Source of the DNA: an uncultured Parabacteroides sp.
Lineage (GTDB): Bacteria > Bacteroidota > Bacteroidia > Bacteroidales > Tannerellaceae
Reading direction: 5' to 3'
Length of the DNA: 6,175 bases
Assembly (NCBI GenBank): GCA_900770835.1
Contig: CAAGLQ010000112.1
Span: forward strand, 1-6,175
Shown piece by piece: positions 1 through 5,733 of the stretch. Under the pieces are notes generated by a model that did not search any database, was not told the origin of the DNA, and saw nothing but the letters and a program-made list of their open reading frames with translations. The position numbers and the translations under genes are program-made. Within the stretch, counting starts at the first letter, position 1; each line of letters starts with the position of its first letter.

Positions 1-501
1 ACCGGAGGCGCTATGATGAAGCAACGCTACTCCGCCGGCAATGCTTTGAAAATGGCCACTGTCTTAGGACTCTTCCAAGCAGGATTGACCGCTATCGGGT
101 ATCTGATCGGCGTTGGTTTTGAGCGGTTCATCACTACAGTAGATCATTGGATCGCATTCGGCTTGCTGCTCTATTTGGGTGGTAAGATGGTGTATGAGAG
201 CTTTCAGCACAAAGAAGAGGAAGAGGGATTCGACCCGCTTTGCCTCCGTACGCTCTGCACCTTGGGCGTGGCAACCAGTATCGACGCCATGGCCGTCGGC
301 ATCTCATTGGCCGTACTCCGTTCCCCCATCGTGTTGGAAGCGACGATCATCGGCATTGTTACACTCCTGATCTCCGCTTTCGGTGTCTTTTTCGGCAATC
401 AAGTAGGGCGGAGAATCGACCTTAAACTGGATTTAATCGGTGGCGTGATCTTAATCGGTCTCGGCATCAAGATATTAATAGAACATACCCTATTAGCATG
501 A
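1..501 (+). CDS. mntP: MntP-like manganese efflux pump, 5' end cut off by the window
   Basis: Small integral membrane exporter of the MntP (DUF204) family, which pumps Mn2+ out of the cytoplasm. The frame is open from base 1: the four codons before the first ATG (13) read T-G-G-A. With the following Met they match the family stretch just after the first helix, so ATG 13 is probably internal and about 20-25 N-terminal residues, including the first conserved Asp helix, lie outside the window. The visible 166 residues hold the conserved ALKMA..LGLFQAG block, the DHWIAFGLLLYLGGKM helix, an acidic loop (KEEEEG), the second Asp motif ATSIDAMAVG (Asp codon at 283) and a C-terminal helix ending GLGIKILIEH. 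Length fits a family of about 185-195 residues. Its stop overlaps the next start as ATGA (498-501), suggesting translational coupling. Family assignment is strong; Mn2+ specificity is taken from the family. Confidence 0.9.
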   Translation, partial: TGGAMMKQRYSAGNALKMATVLGLFQAGLTAIGYLIGVGFERFITTVDHWIAFGLLLYLGGKMVYESFQHKEEEEGFDPLCLRTLCTLGVATSIDAMAVGISLAVLRSPIVLEATIIGIVTLLISAFGVFFGNQVGRRIDLKLDLIGGVILIGLGIKILIEHTLLA

Positions 502-3224
502 TTAGTCAATCATTACGTCAATTGGCGCCGGAGCTAGATTCACTCCGGTTGGGCAGCGGCTGGAAGATCGAAGAGTTGAGCAAGCCGCAGATTATCGTGG
601 AAAGTAGCTATGGGCATAGTCACCCCGGTAGCGCACACCTGAATCTGTTGGTGGCAGAGGCAGACACTGGTATTCAAGCCGCAGGTGGACGTGCCGCTCA
701 CTACTTCGTGACCGATATTTGCGACGGTGAGGCGCAAGGACACGACGGCATGAACTACTCGCTCGTATCGAGGGAGATCATGGCGGCCATGATGGAGATC
801 CATGTAAAGGCGACTCCCTTCGATGCAGGTGTCTTCATCGCCAGCTGCGACAAGTCGGTACCCGCCCATCTGATGGCGATCGCCCGACTCAACATGCCTG
901 CGGTGTTCATGCCCGGCGGCATCATGAAAGCCGGTCCTAACCTACTGACCTTGGAGCAGATCGGTACTTACAGCGCCCAATATGAGCGAAAAGAGATCAG
1001 CGAAGCGCAATTCATGGCGTATAAGCGAGATGCTTGTCCCGCTTGTGGCGCTTGCTCGTTCATGGGTACCGCCTCTACGATGCAGATCATGGCGGAGGCA
1101 TTGGGTATCGCCCTGCCCGGATCAGCCTTGATCCCGACGCATCTGCCCGCCTTGAAGCAAATGACACAGCGAGCCGGCGAACGGGCATTAGGTTTGGCAA
1201 AAGAGGGATTGAAACCGTCGGACATCCTGACGATGAAGGCGTTTGAGAATGCTATCATGGTTCATGCGGCTATCGCCGGATCGAGCAACAGCTTGCTGCA
1301 CCTGCCCGCTATCGCCCACGAGTTGGGCATCGAACTGCCCTCAGAGCGATTCGACGAGATCCATCGCCATATCCCCTACCTCTTGAATATCCGCCCCAGC
1401 GGTTATTGGCCAGGTGAATACTTCTGGTATGCCGGCGGTGTGCCTGCTATCATGGAGGAGATCAAGGAGCATTTACATTTAGACGTGATGACCGTTACCG
1501 GCAAGACCTTGGGCGAGAACTTGACTGAGCTAAAAGCGAATGGCTACTATGCACAATGCCATGCCTACCTTGAAGCCAAAGGGGTAAAACCGGAAGAGGT
1601 GATCAAGCCGCATACGACCCCGATCAGCCCCCAAGGAGCGATCGCCATTCTGAAAGGTAATTTAGCTCCCGAAGGAGCCGTCGTGAAGCACTCTGCCATC
1701 TCGCCGAAGCTGATGGAGGTGGTGCTCAAGGCACGGGTGTTCGACTGCGAGGAGCGTGCTATCGAGGCTGTCTTGCAGAAGCAGGTGCATCCGGGCGAGG
1801 CGCTTTTCATCCGTTACGAAGGGCCTAAGGGAAGCGGTATGCCGGAAATGTTCTACACGACTGAAGCCATCGCCTCCGATCCGGAGTTGGTGGAGACGAT
1901 CGCCCTGATCACCGACGGACGCTTCTCAGGCGCAACACGTGGCCCCGCCATCGGTCATGTATCGCCCGAGGCCTCAGAGGGAGGCCCCATCGCCTTGGTG
2001 GAGAATGACGATCTGATTCACATCGACATTCCGAACCGTCGCCTCGATATCGTAGGTGTGCAGGGTGAGCCTCAAACGGAGGAACAGATCACCGCGATCT
2101 TGGCGGAACGCAAACGCCTCTGGCAACGTCCAGCAACAGCCGCACGCACAGGGATCTTGTCCACCTATACCCGCAACAGCGTCTCTCCCATGAAGGGCGG
2201 TTATCTCCTCTCGTTCCTTCTGGCAGTGGTGCTCTCCTTCTTTACTGCTTGCACAGAGCAAACGGAATATTACGAGGAGAGCGGCACAGTGTTCGGCACA
2301 CTCTATCATATTAAATATGAATCCAGCCAGCTCTTGACCGACTCCATCGACCAAGAGTTGCAGCGTTTCAACCTCTCACTCAATCCCTTCAACCCCAACT
2401 CCATCATCGCCAAGGTGAACAACAATGAGCCGGTAGCAGTGGATGCTTGGTTCACGGAGGTATTCAACAAGGCGCAAGCAATCTCTCGCCAGTCAGATGG
2501 TGCTTTCGACATTACCTGCGCTCCTTTGGTAAACCTTTGGGGCTTCGGTTTCAAGAAGATGGACGAAGTAACTCCCGAAAAGATTGATAGTTTGAGAGCC
2601 TTTGTCGGTTATCAGAAGGTTCGATTGAAAGGAGATCAAATCGTGAAAGCGGATCCTCGCCTGATGTTGGATTGCGCAGCGATCGCCAAGGGGTACGCTT
2701 GCGATGTGATCGCTCGCCTGTTGGAACGACAAGGGGTGAAGAACTACATGGTAGAGATCGGTGGAGAGGTGACGATGAGCGGTGTCAATCCGACCGGTAC
2801 GGGTTGGCGCATCGGCATCAACAAGCCAGAAGATGATCAAGAAGGGATGCGTAACGGTGTGGAAGAGGTGGTGCAGCTGAACCGCAAAGGCGGCATCGCC
2901 ACCTCCGGCGACTATCGCAACTTCTACGTGAAAGATGGGAAAAAGTATGCCCACACCATCAATCCGGCTACCGGTTATCCGGCTGGGCAAAACGTGTTGA
3001 GCGCAACGATCGTGGCGGAAGATTGCATGACCGCAGATGCCTACGCTACTACCTGCATGGTGTTGGGTTTGGAGCGTGCGCAGCAGTTAATTGGCTCCCT
3101 CCCCGATGTGGATTATTTCCTGATCTATGCCGACTCCACCGGCACACAACGGGTAGCCTACTCCGAGGGTATGCTCCGCTACCTGCCGAACCGCAAGGAG
3201 TTGGCGGTATTGGAGAATCCGTAA
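498..3224 (+). CDS. IlvD/EDD-family dehydratase continuous in frame with an ApbE FMN transferase (908 aa)
   Basis: One uninterrupted frame containing two complete enzymes. Residues 1 to about 570 are an IlvD/EDD dehydratase, Fe-S enzymes that dehydrate dihydroxy-acids or sugar acids to 2-keto acids. Visible motifs are CDGEAQGHDGMNYSL (C75), CDKSVPAHLMA (C117), CPACGAC (C180, C183, C186), the AGSSNSLLHL block, TVTGKTLGENL, and ALITDGRFSGATRG with Ser477, the proposed catalytic base of the family. C75 and C117 with CPACGAC are the likely cluster ligands. CDG, CDK.xPA and SFMGTA resemble sugar-acid dehydratases (YagF/YjhG-like) more than biosynthetic IlvD; this is from memory, so the substrate is uncertain. 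Residues 565-908 are an ApbE lipoprotein (see the nested entry). The start overlaps the mntP-like stop as ATGA. No Shine-Dalgarno site is visible. The dehydratase alone would be of normal family length, so the ApbE part is extra. It may be a real fusion, two overlapping genes, or the result of a lost stop. Confidence 0.85.
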   Translation: MISQSLRQLAPELDSLRLGSGWKIEELSKPQIIVESSYGHSHPGSAHLNLLVAEADTGIQAAGGRAAHYFVTDICDGEAQGHDGMNYSLVSREIMAAMMEIHVKATPFDAGVFIASCDKSVPAHLMAIARLNMPAVFMPGGIMKAGPNLLTLEQIGTYSAQYERKEISEAQFMAYKRDACPACGACSFMGTASTMQIMAEALGIALPGSALIPTHLPALKQMTQRAGERALGLAKEGLKPSDILTMKAFENAIMVHAAIAGSSNSLLHLPAIAHELGIELPSERFDEIHRHIPYLLNIRPSGYWPGEYFWYAGGVPAIMEEIKEHLHLDVMTVTGKTLGENLTELKANGYYAQCHAYLEAKGVKPEEVIKPHTTPISPQGAIAILKGNLAPEGAVVKHSAISPKLMEVVLKARVFDCEERAIEAVLQKQVHPGEALFIRYEGPKGSGMPEMFYTTEAIASDPELVETIALITDGRFSGATRGPAIGHVSPEASEGGPIALVENDDLIHIDIPNRRLDIVGVQGEPQTEEQITAILAERKRLWQRPATAARTGILSTYTRNSVSPMKGGYLLSFLLAVVLSFFTACTEQTEYYEESGTVFGTLYHIKYESSQLLTDSIDQELQRFNLSLNPFNPNSIIAKVNNNEPVAVDAWFTEVFNKAQAISRQSDGAFDITCAPLVNLWGFGFKKMDEVTPEKIDSLRAFVGYQKVRLKGDQIVKADPRLMLDCAAIAKGYACDVIARLLERQGVKNYMVEIGGEVTMSGVNPTGTGWRIGINKPEDDQEGMRNGVEEVVQLNRKGGIATSGDYRNFYVKDGKKYAHTINPATGYPAGQNVLSATIVAEDCMTADAYATTCMVLGLERAQQLIGSLPDVDYFLIYADSTGTQRVAYSEGMLRYLPNRKELAVLENP
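2190..2252 (+). other. Lipoprotein signal peptide embedded inside the long ORF
   Basis: Residues 565-585 of the long frame read as a signal peptidase II signal: Met-Lys start, Gly-Gly-Tyr, a hydrophobic core rich in Leu, Val and Phe, then F-T-A-C with the Cys codon at 2250-2252. The -3 Phe is less usual than Leu but tolerated in Bacteroidetes lipoproteins. The first six residues (MKGGYL) also fit the end of the dehydratase, aligning with the family's terminal Y-x3-V-S-x2-K-G-A pattern. The same codons thus appear to serve as tail and as signal-peptide start. Confidence 0.7.
2190..3224 (+). CDS. apbE: FAD:protein FMN transferase (ApbE) lipoprotein, possible separate product from an internal start
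   Basis: ApbE transfers FMN from FAD to Thr/Ser of target proteins such as Rnf or Nqr subunits, outside the cytoplasmic membrane. Read from the in-frame ATG at 2190 the product is 344 residues, the normal family length. It begins with a lipoprotein signal: M-K, a hydrophobic run from residue 6 to 18 and FTAC with Cys21. Family motifs follow in order: G36-T37 in VFGTLYHI, SDGAFDIT (102-109) with PLVNLWGFG (112-120), AAIAKGYACD (163-172), EIGGEVTMSG (189-198), ATSGDYRNF (237-245), HTINPATGYP (255-264) and TADAYATT with Asp283 and Thr287, the metal-binding pair of the family. No ribosome-binding site precedes ATG 2190, and the upstream bases are pyrimidine-rich, not the A-rich leader often seen in Bacteroidetes. 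Internal initiation would therefore rely on coupling to dehydratase translation. The enzyme call is firm; the separate start is inference. Confidence 0.75.
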   Translation: MKGGYLLSFLLAVVLSFFTACTEQTEYYEESGTVFGTLYHIKYESSQLLTDSIDQELQRFNLSLNPFNPNSIIAKVNNNEPVAVDAWFTEVFNKAQAISRQSDGAFDITCAPLVNLWGFGFKKMDEVTPEKIDSLRAFVGYQKVRLKGDQIVKADPRLMLDCAAIAKGYACDVIARLLERQGVKNYMVEIGGEVTMSGVNPTGTGWRIGINKPEDDQEGMRNGVEEVVQLNRKGGIATSGDYRNFYVKDGKKYAHTINPATGYPAGQNVLSATIVAEDCMTADAYATTCMVLGLERAQQLIGSLPDVDYFLIYADSTGTQRVAYSEGMLRYLPNRKELAVLENP

Positions 3225-3239
3225 AAAGGGATAGTGAAC

Positions 3240-3292
3240 AAACTTCGGGAAGTACTTCGACAAATGTTTTGTGAGTAACTTCACCGAAGTTT
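3240..3292. terminator. Probable bidirectional hairpin terminator between convergent genes
   Basis: A perfect 9-base inverted repeat, AAACTTCGG (3240-3248) and CCGAAGTTT (3284-3292), encloses a second stem, ACAAA (3260-3264) with TTTGT (3268-3272) around the loop TGT. Both are centred on base 3266. Between them GAAGT (3249-3253) pairs with ACTTC (3278-3282), and ACT (3254-3256) with AGT (3274-3276), with small bulges, giving about 22-23 base pairs over 53 bases. There is no long U-tract: the + strand 3' side has only TTTATT, while the - strand runs through a weak T-rich segment opposite AAAAAGGG (3223-3230). The location between two converging stops, and the palindromic form, suit termination in both directions. 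No energy calculation was run. Confidence 0.65.
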
Positions 3293-3299
3293 ATTCCAC

Positions 3300-3881
3300 T
3301 CAAAATCCCTTTAGCTCCTGATAAAGCCGCTGTACGGGCAAACCCATTACATTATAGAAACTACCGTGGATGGATTGCACACCTACGTAGCCGATCCACT
3401 CCTGAATGCCGTAGCCACCCGCCTTGTCATACGGGCAATAACGATCCAGATAGTAGTTAATCTCCTCATCCGAGAGGGCAGCGAAGCACACCTCCGAAAC
3501 CACAGAGAAAGCCACTTGCCGCTCTTTAGTAGTAATGACCACACCTGTGATCACTTGGTGCGCATGGTCAGAAAGTGCCCGCAACATGGCAAATGCCGCC
3601 TCCCGATCCTTCGGCTTACCCAATACCCCATTGAAAGTCCAAACAATCGTGTCCGCTGTGATTAGCAACTCGTCTGCCGCCATCGTAGGGCGATAAGCCT
3701 CCGCCTTGGCTTTTGCGATATGCAAGGGAATCTCCGTCGAGCGCAAGGTTTCCGGATAGGACTCGTCGATACCGCCAATTGTACGCACCTCAAACGGCAC
3801 ATCCAATCCCGCCAACAACTCCTTGCGCCGTGGAGAATTGGAGGCGAGAATAATCTTGTATTTATGTAAATTAGTCAGCAT
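3300..3881 (-). CDS. maf: Maf family nucleoside triphosphate pyrophosphatase
   Basis: Cytoplasmic Maf/Ham1-fold enzyme that hydrolyses nucleoside triphosphates to monophosphates. The YhdE-like branch acts on dTTP, UTP and modified pyrimidine nucleotides as a pool-cleaning enzyme, and the family was first linked to septum formation. The N-terminal signature ASNSPRRKELL is at residues 13-23, IDESYPE at 38-44, the catalytic Asp77 in TADTIVW, then GKPKDR (88-93), HQVITGV and the C-terminal FYNVMGLPV. The full product is 193 residues, normal for the family. I start at ATG 3881-3879 because it gives M-L-T-N-L-x-K-Y ahead of IILASNS, as in relatives, and makes a TGATG junction with the upstream stop. 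ATG 3887 (two residues longer) is also open. It is the last gene of the - strand block and ends at the shared terminator. Exact substrate is inferred from family branch only. Confidence 0.92.
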   Translation of the reverse strand: MLTNLHKYKIILASNSPRRKELLAGLDVPFEVRTIGGIDESYPETLRSTEIPLHIAKAKAEAYRPTMAADELLITADTIVWTFNGVLGKPKDREAAFAMLRALSDHAHQVITGVVITTKERQVAFSVVSEVCFAALSDEEINYYLDRYCPYDKAGGYGIQEWIGYVGVQSIHGSFYNVMGLPVQRLYQELKGF

Positions 3882-4402
3882 CACCATCCAAAGGCCTCCT
3901 CACCAAACCAATGTCCTTGCGCACGCATGGTCTGCTCAATCACGTCGCGTGCCACGCCTTCGCCGCCTCGCCGGGAAGAGATATACTTGGCTATCTCCTT
4001 TATCTCGGGAGCCGCATCTGCTGGTGCCACTGGTAAACCAACCTGCTTCATCACCTCATAATCGGGAATATCATCGCCGGCATAGAGCACCTGTTCCGGC
4101 TGCAACCCCGTCTTCGCCATAAAGTCGGCGAAGTCATGCTTCTTCACTGCACTCCGCATGTAGATATGCTGCACCCCCAAACGGGAGTAACGAATCTTGA
4201 CTGACTCCGTATAGCCACCGGTAATAATGGCTACCTCATAGCCCTTCTTCACGGCCAGCTGCATGGCATAGCCATCCTTTATGTTCACGGTGCGCATCGG
4301 ATCGCCATTGGGATGCAACGAGATCACATCACACGAGAGCACACCATCTACATCGAACACGAAGGCCCTGATCTTCTTCAAATCGTAATTGATACTACTC
4401 AT
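3881..4402 (-). CDS. kdsC: KdsC-like HAD phosphatase (3-deoxy-D-manno-octulosonate 8-phosphate phosphatase)
   Basis: Cap-less C0 HAD hydrolase of 173 residues, the usual KdsC size; these enzymes act as tetramers. Motif I is FDVDGVL with nucleophile Asp17 and acid/base Asp19, motif II is ITGG with Thr61, motif III Lys is K87 (or K88), and motif IV is AGDDIPDYEVM with Asp110 and Asp111. The NIKDGYAMQLA segment and the C-terminal RRGGEGVARDVIEQ (145-157) are typical of Kdo-8-phosphate phosphatases, where the tail closes a neighbouring subunit's active site. The role would be removal of phosphate from Kdo8P before CMP activation for lipopolysaccharide core. Related family members act on KDN-9-phosphate, and no other Kdo gene is in this window, so substrate is likely but not certain. 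The start overlaps the DUF2520 stop by 8 bases and its stop overlaps the Maf start, indicating one tightly coupled operon. Confidence 0.9.
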   Translation of the reverse strand: MSSINYDLKKIRAFVFDVDGVLSCDVISLHPNGDPMRTVNIKDGYAMQLAVKKGYEVAIITGGYTESVKIRYSRLGVQHIYMRSAVKKHDFADFMAKTGLQPEQVLYAGDDIPDYEVMKQVGLPVAPADAAPEIKEIAKYISSRRGGEGVARDVIEQTMRAQGHWFGEEAFGW

Positions 4403-5165
4403 AATTACTATATTGGTGAATACTTTGGCTCATCAAGGCATAGATCGCCTTCATCGTCAGATCCCCCTTCAGCTGAGCCAACTGTTTCTCGATCACATTT
4501 TCATCATAACGCACGGCCGGACCGGTCTGCGCCTTCAAGGGTGACATGTCATGTACTTTCGCTGCAGTCTCGTCAATCAGCGGCAACAGCAGCCGGGCAT
4601 CTATCCCCTCTCTCTTCAGCAACTCGCCTCCCAACGTATACAGATGATTCACAAAATTGCAGGCAAAAACCGCTGCCAGATGCAGGCTCTTCCGCTTCTC
4701 CGACGAGAGTTTTTGCACAGATGTCGAAAGCCGTCCTACCAATGTGCGAATCCGCCTCAACGTCTCCGCATCGCTACCCTCGATGAAGAAAGGCACCTTC
4801 GAAACATCTACCGCTCTCGCCTTACTGAAGGTCTGTAAGGGATAGCAGACACCGTAGTGCCTTGCGTGACCTGCGAAAAGCCTCATCGGCATACTGCCCG
4901 CCGTATGCACCCAAACCCCCCCATTAGGTCTCAACTGAGACACCACTTCCTGCAAAACGTTATCTTTCAAGGCAAAGAAATAGTAGTCGGCATCTGGTCG
5001 CACAGCAGCTAAATCGCTCGTCCAGCCACAATCCAATTGCTTAGCCAAGGCCATCGCATGGGCCTCTGTATGGCTATATACCTGCAGGATGGTTATGCCC
5101 ACCGCCTGCATGGCCAAAGCAATGCGGGTTGCCAGGTTGCCCGCACCTATCCAAACGACCGTCAT
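4395..5165 (-). CDS. Rossmann-fold / DUF2520 protein, putative NAD(P)-dependent oxidoreductase
   Basis: Protein of 256 residues with an N-terminal dinucleotide-binding fold and a C-terminal helical DUF2520 domain. The glycine loop is VVWIGAGNLATRIA (3-16), followed by the second strand VYSHTEAHA (29-37), where the Ser/His-Thr segment could favour NADP. VHTAGSMP (86-93) resembles the active-site loop of ProC- and F420-NADP-oxidoreductase-like folds, and the C-terminal half has HLAAVFACNFVNHLY, a family hallmark helix. The substrate is not known for the family; I do not assign one. A longer open frame reaches upstream to ATG 5228, but ATG 5165 is preferred. It places the glycine loop at the very N terminus as in relatives and forms an ATGA overlap with the nitroreductase stop (5162-5165). 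The extra 21 residues would only re-read nitroreductase codons in another frame. It is grouped with kdsC and maf, a grouping I recall as common in Bacteroidales. Confidence 0.85.
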   Translation of the reverse strand: MTVVWIGAGNLATRIALAMQAVGITILQVYSHTEAHAMALAKQLDCGWTSDLAAVRPDADYYFFALKDNVLQEVVSQLRPNGGVWVHTAGSMPMRLFAGHARHYGVCYPLQTFSKARAVDVSKVPFFIEGSDAETLRRIRTLVGRLSTSVQKLSSEKRKSLHLAAVFACNFVNHLYTLGGELLKREGIDARLLLPLIDETAAKVHDMSPLKAQTGPAVRYDENVIEKQLAQLKGDLTMKAIYALMSQSIHQYSNYE

Positions 5166-5725
5166 TGCTGCGCTCCTTTCTGAGAGGTAGCCGGCATCGT
5201 GTATTGACCGATATGCACCTTCTCCCATGCTAAGTTCGCCTCGTCAAACGGCTTACGGGTAACCGCCTTATGGCCAAAGCCAATGATTGAGAGCACCTCC
5301 ATCTGATAGGGGATGTTGAACAGCTGACGCACGTAAGTAGCCGAATCGCCATCATCCTCCCGATCACGGCCTCTCACCTGACACCAGCAGCTGCCCAAGC
5401 CCAAATCCTCCGCTTGCAACTGCATATAGATGGAGGCTATCGAGCAATCCTCTATCCAGGCGTCGCTCTCCATTACGTTGCCCATCACAATAATCGCCAA
5501 AGCGCAATCTGCCAGAAAGGCCGCACCCGCCGGCTTGCACTCCGCCAACTTCGCCAACATATCCTTCTCCTCCACGACCACAAACTGCCAAGGTCGTTTA
5601 TTCTTGGAGGTTGGTGCCATCAATCCAGCACGCAAGATCGCCTCCACCTGCTCAGGCGAAAGCAACTCATCCGTAAACTGCCGGCAGCTCCGCCGGCTCG
5701 CTATCAATGTTTTAAAATCCTTCAT
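5162..5725 (-). CDS. Nitroreductase family flavoprotein
   Basis: FMN-dependent NAD(P)H oxidoreductase of the nitroreductase superfamily, 187 residues, usually a cytoplasmic homodimer. The FMN phosphate-binding block is ASRRSCRQF (9-17) with Arg11, Arg12, Ser13 and Arg15. A second flavin loop, APTSKNKRPWQFVVV (37-51), matches the family APS..N.QPW.F pattern. EDCSIASIYMQLQAEDLGLGSCW (residues 92-114) is the dimer and flavin helix region, and LSIIGFGHK supplies the family's C-terminal glycine motif. The natural substrate cannot be read from the sequence: members reduce quinones, nitroaromatics or enones, or act in cofactor metabolism. The start lies 8 bases after the transporter stop and the stop overlaps the DUF2520 start, so it is embedded in the operon. 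No clear Shine-Dalgarno site is seen in the 8-base gap. The start at 5725 is firm because the family N terminus begins within ten residues of it. Confidence 0.9.
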   Translation of the reverse strand: MKDFKTLIASRRSCRQFTDELLSPEQVEAILRAGLMAPTSKNKRPWQFVVVEEKDMLAKLAECKPAGAAFLADCALAIIVMGNVMESDAWIEDCSIASIYMQLQAEDLGLGSCWCQVRGRDREDDGDSATYVRQLFNIPYQMEVLSIIGFGHKAVTRKPFDEANLAWEKVHIGQYTMPATSQKGAQQ

Positions 5726-5733
5726 ATACCTAA

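Noticed and set aside
540..869. 109-codon - strand frame inside the dehydratase N-terminal region
   Set aside because: Antisense to conserved Fe-S motifs; the translation looks random, with no domain.
2190..2193. ATGA at the junction as a classical overlap, with a frameshift having fused the genes
   Set aside because: It would need the dehydratase to arrive in the +1 frame, but the current frame matches the family C-terminal pattern right up to MKGG, so a simple upstream indel is not the best explanation.
1974..2354. 126-codon - strand frame spanning the dehydratase/ApbE junction
   Set aside because: Composition and placement are those of an antisense shadow; no recognisable domain.
2493..2990. 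165-codon open frame on the - strand within the apbE region
   Set aside because: It is a shadow of the strongly supported ApbE coding sequence; the translation shows no family motif and there is no start signal or operon context.
4313..4786. 157-codon + strand frame opposite the kdsC/DUF2520 junction
   Set aside because: Ser/Pro/His-rich translation typical of an antisense shadow; both genes beneath it carry clear motifs.
4395..5228. Longer DUF2520 frame starting at ATG 5228 (277 residues)
   Set aside because: The first 21 residues overlap the nitroreductase gene out of frame and precede the Rossmann strand; the start at 5165 with an ATGA junction fits the fold and operon style.
5726..5733. 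Possible promoter between the transporter and nitroreductase genes
   Set aside because: Only 8 bases separate them, and I saw no Bacteroidetes-type TAnnTTTG element on the - strand just upstream, so co-transcription is the simpler reading.
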